Source of the DNA: Streptomyces griseocarneus
GTDB lineage: Bacteria; Actinomycetota; Actinomycetes; Streptomycetales; Streptomycetaceae
Assembly (NCBI GenBank): GCA_003674045.1
Contig: PENC01000029.1
Location: forward strand, 1 to 64,000
Length of the DNA: 64,000 nucleotides
Direction: 5' to 3'
Shown here: one piece after another, positions 60,315-64,000 of the stretch
How the letters are laid out: each line of letters begins with the position of its first letter
Numbering within the stretch: the first letter of the stretch is position 1
Notes under the pieces: model-generated
Database searches by the model: none
What the model saw: the letters and a program-made list of their open reading frames with translations, nothing else
Told to the model about the DNA's origin: nothing
Program-made: the position numbers and the translations under genes

Positions 60315-61552
60315 CGCGAGGCGCCTTCCGTGCGTACGGGTGAGGAGTTGGTGAGGACGTGGCGGACGGCCTGGCCGAGGGACATCCCGGCCCGGTGCGC
60401 GCGTTCGCCGAGGACGGTCCGGGCGAGGTAGTCCGTGGTGAGCACGCCGCGGAGCCCGGCCGGAAGCGGGTCCGGCGAGGTGACCACGGGGCCACCGGTC
60501 TTCTCGGCAAGATGAGCGACCAGGCCGCGGGGGGCGTAGAGGTAAGCGTCGGGGACGCGGGCGTGGACGAGCTGGTTGGCGAACGGCTCGATGGCGAGCA
60601 GGTCGCCGAAGGTCAGGACCATGCCCAGCCGCTGGGGCCGCAGAGCGGTGTCGTTGAGGATCACGCCCTCGGCCCCGAGACTGGAGCGGAGCCGGTCCGC
60701 GACCTCGGTGAGGACCTGGTGGCGGTTGGGCACGGTGCCGCGGTAGGACTCGGTCGTGAGCCCGAGTGGGGCGGTCAGCTTCTCGCGCACGGCCGCAATC
60801 TGCCGGGCGACGGGCGCGAGCTGCTGGGGAAGGACGACCGTGGTGGCGGGGAAGGTGCAGGTGTGGGCGGCCCAGCCGGCACCGACCGGTTCGGCCAGCG
60901 CGTATCCAGCGCCGAGCTCGCCGCCTTTGATCACGAGAGTGTCGCCGACAGGCTCGGGCGCGTAGTGGTCGCTGTGGCAGTGCCCGGCGAAGACGATGTC
61001 CAGGAACGGGCACTCGGCGGCCAGGACCAGGTCGCGCTCGAAGCCGGAGTGCGACAGCAGCATCCAGGCGTCGGCTTCGTGATGGTGAGCCAGAAACAGC
61101 TCCCGCAGGGCCCGCACCGGATCGGTGGCCCGCTGCCCTTCCCGCTGATCGGCCGGGATGCCCATGAACGCGCTCTGCCCGATGACGCCGGTGACAGCGA
61201 TCTTCCGGCCGCCGATCCGGAAGATCCGCAGACGTGCGAACAGCGGCCGTCCGCTGGCGGCGTCGACGGCGTTCGCGCAGACCGTCAGCGGATGGAGGCC
61301 GGGGTCGAAGTGGTGGGTCCAGCCATGGTTGCCGGGCGCGAGCACGTCGTAGAGCCCGGTGAGCACGGCGCGTTCGATGGCGCCGCCCGCGAGCCGGTAG
61401 TAGCCGCTGCCCTCGAAGAAGTCGCCACAGTCCACGATCAGTGACGTGGGCCGGGCCTGGTGCAGGGCTGTGAGCATGGGGGCCGCCTGGTCGAGGGCGG
61501 AGTGGAAGTCGGTGGTGGCCACGATCCGCTCCAGCACCCGGTCGCCGGTCAC
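60311..61552 (-). CDS. Calcineurin-like metallophosphatase / 5'-nucleotidase
   Basis: GTG at 61552 overlaps the transferase stop (GTGA); 413 aa. The metal-binding motifs are in order: ATTDFHSALD (D-x-H), SLIVDCGDFFEGSGYY (GD), DVLAPGNHGWTHHF (GNH), MLLSHSGFERD and VFAGHCHSDHYAPEP (GHxH). The C-terminal domain (RGTVPNRHQVLTEVADRLRS, LTFGDLLAIEPFANQLVHAR) is that of 5'-nucleotidases that select the nucleoside. No signal peptide is present, unlike most secreted 5'-nucleotidases, so it acts inside the cell, fitting dephosphorylation of a nucleotide intermediate. Confidence 0.8.
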   Translation of the reverse strand: MTGDRVLERIVATTDFHSALDQAAPMLTALHQARPTSLIVDCGDFFEGSGYYRLAGGAIERAVLTGLYDVLAPGNHGWTHHFDPGLHPLTVCANAVDAASGRPLFARLRIFRIGGRKIAVTGVIGQSAFMGIPADQREGQRATDPVRALRELFLAHHHEADAWMLLSHSGFERDLVLAAECPFLDIVFAGHCHSDHYAPEPVGDTLVIKGGELGAGYALAEPVGAGWAAHTCTFPATTVVLPQQLAPVARQIAAVREKLTAPLGLTTESYRGTVPNRHQVLTEVADRLRSSLGAEGVILNDTALRPQRLGMVLTFGDLLAIEPFANQLVHARVPDAYLYAPRGLVAHLAEKTGGPVVTSPDPLPAGLRGVLTTDYLARTVLGERAHRAGMSLGQAVRHVLTNSSPVRTEGASR

Positions 61553-62871
61553 CCGGAGAGCTCGGTGAGGTCGGCACCGAGCGCACGGAGCTTGCCCGGC
61601 AGATCCGCGTGTCCCCGCCGCAGCTGGTCGAGGCCGGTCAGCGTGGTGACCCTGCGGGCGGTCAGAGCGGCGATCAGCAGGGCAGAGCCGGTACGGATGT
61701 CGGTGGCCTCCACCATCGCGCCGGTCAGTCGTTGCGGACCGGTCAGACGGCACTGCGTCGGGGAGAGAGCCTCGATCCGGGCGCCGAGCCGGGCGAGCTG
61801 GGGCAGCAGATTGCCGTGGCGGCCAGGGTTGATGGAGTCGCCGAACAGGTGGGTGCCCGGCAGGCCCAGCGCGAGGGCCATCAAGGCGGGCTCGAAGTCG
61901 GCGTCCAAGCCGTCCGGGGCAAGGGAGGCCATCGCCCGCAGCGGGCGGCCGGTCAGCTGGCCACTGCGGTGCACGGTGACCGTGTCCGGGGTGACGGTGA
62001 CCGGGATGCCGATGCGGGTCAGTAAGTCGGCCAGCGGCCGGGCATCCGGTCCGCGCAGGCCCTCGATGCGTCCGGCCCCGCCGGTGGCCGCGATCGCGCA
62101 GGCCAGCGTGCCTGCCTCGATCTTGTCCCCGGGCACCTGCCAGTCCAGGCTGCCGGTCGCGGTTTCCGGCGGGACAACGGCGATCATCTCCTCGTTTACC
62201 CGGATGTCCCAGCCCGCTTCCTCCAGCGCGGCCAGGACGGTGGTCGTCTCGGGCGAGAGGTTCGGATTGCCCAGCACCAGGCGGCACCCGGCGGCCACGG
62301 CCCGCAGGACGGCGGCGAGGGTCGCTCCGCGCGAGCGGAACGGCAGGTCGAGACGGACCTGCCCGAGCCGGTGGCCGGATGTCGTGACGGTGTAGTGGCG
62401 CTCGTCGGTCCGCACGGTGTCGCCGAAGGCCTCGTAGACGCGGAAGTGCTCGCCCATGCCCCGCTCGCCGATCCGGCAGCCCCCGGGCCACGGCAGCCTC
62501 GCCGAGCCGTGGACGGCCAGGAGGGCGGGGACGAGGTAGTAGGAGGCCCGGATGCGGGCCGCCTCCGGCGGATCAGGGGTGGCGGGGCCGAAGGCGCCGG
62601 GCCACAGGATCAGGCTGCCCGGCTCGCCCACGGGATAGGAGAGGCGGAAGCCGGTCTGCTGAAGCAGGGCCAGCATCTGCTGGACGTCCGCGCTGGCGGG
62701 CACGTTGCTCAGCTTCACGTGCCGCCGGGTGGCCGCGGCGGCGGCCAGCAATGGCAGGCAGGCGTTCTTCGAACCATCCACCGTCACGACGCCGGTCAGC
62801 GGGGCGCCGGGCCGGACGGTGAGCGCGTGCGGAACGACGTCGGTGGGGATGGTCGCGGGCAGTGTGGGCAA
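61549..62871 (-). CDS. Enolpyruvyl transferase, MurA/NikO-like
   Basis: TTG at 62871 has AAGGAG six bases upstream; 440 aa, normal for the family. It keeps the catalytic features of MurA: VDGSKNACLPLL (Lys35, Asn36), WPGGCRIGERGMGEH (Cys132, Arg137) and GLDADFEPALMALA (Asp). MurA adds enolpyruvate from PEP to UDP-GlcNAc; homologues in nucleoside-antibiotic clusters (such as NikO) act on UMP instead. Divergence from house-keeping MurA and linkage to a nucleotidase and two deaminase-like proteins favour a nucleotide acceptor here. It heads a five-gene operon with all stop/start overlaps. Confidence 0.8.
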   Translation of the reverse strand: MPTLPATIPTDVVPHALTVRPGAPLTGVVTVDGSKNACLPLLAAAAATRRHVKLSNVPASADVQQMLALLQQTGFRLSYPVGEPGSLILWPGAFGPATPDPPEAARIRASYYLVPALLAVHGSARLPWPGGCRIGERGMGEHFRVYEAFGDTVRTDERHYTVTTSGHRLGQVRLDLPFRSRGATLAAVLRAVAAGCRLVLGNPNLSPETTTVLAALEEAGWDIRVNEEMIAVVPPETATGSLDWQVPGDKIEAGTLACAIAATGGAGRIEGLRGPDARPLADLLTRIGIPVTVTPDTVTVHRSGQLTGRPLRAMASLAPDGLDADFEPALMALALGLPGTHLFGDSINPGRHGNLLPQLARLGARIEALSPTQCRLTGPQRLTGAMVEATDIRTGSALLIAALTARRVTTLTGLDQLRRGHADLPGKLRALGADLTELSG

Positions 62872-63057
62872 GGCAGGCTCCTTGGCCAGGGGGAATGCGG
62901 TCCTGGGGGCGGGCCCGGCCCTGGGAGGGCCGGGCCCGCCGACGGCGCCGTGAAAGGGGAGGAACGGCGCCTGCCGCACCACTTTGTTCAGGACGTGGGT
63001 GCGGCTCGGCGGGCGGCGGCGCCTCTGCGGGAACATGCCGCGGCCCGCCGACGAGCT

Positions 63058-63540
63058 CTACAGCGGCAGCAGGACCGTGACGGTCTTGCCGCCCCCGTCC
63101 GCATCCCGGGGGATGCTGGTTCTCCCGCCTACTTCGGCGGTCAGGGTCTCCACCAGGTGCAGGCCCCAGCCGCCGGTGCCGTCGAGGTTCGGGACCTTCC
63201 GGCGGCGGGGCATCCGCGGGTCGCGGTCGTGGACCGTGACCATTAGGTGCCGACGGTCGATGCCGAGGTGGACGTCGGCCCGGGCCGAGGCCCGGGCGGC
63301 ATGGCGGACGGTGTTGGTGACCAGCTCGCTGACGGCGAGCACGGCGGTCTCTGTGACGTCGGCCCCGGGCCGCAGGCCCCACAGGCCGAGCTGGGCGGCG
63401 ACTTCACGGCGGGCTGCCGGTGCGGCACCCGGGATGGTCGGGACGGAGAAGTGCAGCGAGCGGTCGGTCACCGCCGCTGCCGGGTCACCGTCGTTTTCGT
63501 CCTTCGGTCGTTCGCGCCGTTGGCTTGGCACCGCGTGCAT
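63058..63540 (-). CDS. Anti-sigma/HATPase-like ATP-binding regulator
   Basis: ATG at 63540 follows AAAGGAGCCCCGGCC; 160 aa. It has the HATPase_c_2 fold of RsbW/SpoIIAB-type proteins: ETAVLAVSELVTNTVRHAAR (N box), LMVTVHDRDPRMPRRRK and GTGGWGLHLVETLTAEVGGR (G box). Streptomyces has many small copies, often next to XRE/WhiJ-type regulators, as here (divergent partner at 63808). It lies 187 bases upstream of the nucleoside-like operon on the same strand and may control it. Confidence 0.85.
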   Translation of the reverse strand: MHAVPSQRRERPKDENDGDPAAAVTDRSLHFSVPTIPGAAPAARREVAAQLGLWGLRPGADVTETAVLAVSELVTNTVRHAARASARADVHLGIDRRHLMVTVHDRDPRMPRRRKVPNLDGTGGWGLHLVETLTAEVGGRTSIPRDADGGGKTVTVLLPL

Positions 63541-63807
63541 GGCCGGGGCTCCTTTGCGTCCGAGGCGGCATCCGCGCGCACGCCAGCCACCGACGATCAG
63601 CGACAGCCGGGCTACGGATCGTGAAGCGCCCTCAGAATGGCCCTGTGCACTTCTTTCACACAAGTGCGTGGAGCAAGTGGGCATATGCCTGCCGATTGAA
63701 GCTGCTACCTGGTGTCAAAATCCCGTCCGGCGGTAGGAGTCGGCAGTGCTGGGGCACACTTGCGTACGGCAACCCGCTGTATTTGGGGTGTGTCTCGAGG
63801 AGGGGTG
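63541..63807. promoter_or_regulatory. Divergent promoter region between HATPase and XRE genes
   Basis: This 267-base gap is AT-richer than its flanks and must carry promoters for both divergent regulators. I did not find a convincing operator repeat. Confidence 0.4.
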
Positions 63808-64000
63808 ATGGCCACGGCCAGCGGACCGACCGTACGCAAGCGGCAGCTCGGAGCCGAGCTGCGGAGGCTGCGCGAGAGCGCGGGTAAAAGGATCGAGGAC
63901 GTCGCGGCACATCTGGAGTGCTCGATGTCGAAGATCAGCAGGGTGGAGACCGGACAGGCCCCGATCAAGGCCCGGGACGTGCGCGACCTCCTCGCCTGGT
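63808..64000 (+). CDS. XRE-family regulator, WhiJ-like, cut by window end
   Basis: ATG at 63808 follows AGGAGGGGTG. The visible 64 residues are an XRE helix-turn-helix: RKRQLGAELRRLRESAGKRI, EDVAAHLECSMSKISRVETG, QAPIKARDVRDLLAW. This is the standard N-terminus of the large Streptomyces family of WhiJ-type regulators that continue into a DUF5753 ligand domain. They are usually paired with a small DUF397 protein and with HATPase proteins like the divergent one here. The rest lies outside the window. Confidence 0.85.
   Translation, partial: MATASGPTVRKRQLGAELRRLRESAGKRIEDVAAHLECSMSKISRVETGQAPIKARDVRDLLAW

Noticed and set aside
1..64000. CRISPR arrays and rRNA genes
   Set aside because: No regularly spaced repeats of CRISPR type and no rRNA sequence were seen.

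Overview
The window is very GC-rich, uses GTG/TTG starts freely and carries a WhiB-like regulator, an Rpf-type lytic enzyme, a sigma factor, an actinophage-type holin and a WhiJ-like regulator pair. It is actinobacterial and almost certainly Streptomyces. Nothing looks like core housekeeping DNA; the content suggests a chromosome arm, a large plasmid or an integrated element.

Region A (1-23.1 kb) is one long minus-strand block. Its downstream half (1-14.3 kb) encodes very large proteins of unknown function, including one DUF6603-like protein, and a 1015-aa protein with an HELIHAAH zinc-protease motif. Its upstream half (14.5-23.1 kb) holds a small HTH protein, a zinc-ribbon protein, two aldo/keto-reductase-fold proteins with damaged catalytic tetrads, a WhiB-like protein, two related peptidoglycan-binding-like proteins, an Rpf-like secreted enzyme, a divergent sigma factor and an exported beta-propeller protein. 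At least five genes here contain the rare leucine codon TTA, and a leucine tRNA with the matching UAA anticodon lies at the upstream end (23.23-23.32 kb).

Region B (23.3-31.9 kb) is sparse and mosaic: a holin with a tiny coupled ORF, a PAS/HTH regulator, a decayed tyrosine recombinase, a frameshifted IS5-type element with visible ends, and fragments of ISAzo13-, IS256- and ISL3-type transposases around a truncated propeller gene.

Region C (31.9-42.0 kb) is a lipid pathway resembling bacterial ceramide synthesis. A minus-strand operon encodes an acyl-AMP/ACP ligase, an acyl carrier protein, a serine-palmitoyltransferase-like PLP enzyme, a bacterial-ceramide-synthase-like acyltransferase and an Scs7/FA2H-type fatty acid 2-hydroxylase. 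A divergent operon encodes a diiron acyl-ACP desaturase and an extended SDR like the ceramide-pathway reductase CerR. An MMPL exporter follows. Together these could load a fatty acid on a dedicated ACP, condense it with an amino acid, reduce and N-acylate the product, decorate it and export it.

Region D (42.0-56.2 kb) starts with a truncated ABC exporter and continues into a minus-strand conjugation module: TPR protein, NlpC/P60 hydrolase, membrane proteins, a polytopic VirB6/TrbL-like protein, a lipoprotein, a VirB4-like ATPase and an FtsK/TraB-type coupling ATPase. No relaxase and no intact integrase is in the window.

Region E (56.3-64.0 kb) has an FMN-binding PPOX-family protein, a serine hydrolase, and a five-gene operon in which every junction is a 4-base overlap: enolpyruvyl transferase, calcineurin-like phosphatase, two dCTP-deaminase-like proteins and a glycosyltransferase. 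The two deaminase-like proteins have lost complementary parts of the active site. The operon suggests a nucleotide-derived product. A histidine-kinase-like ATPase and a divergent XRE regulator, cut by the window end, lie next to it.
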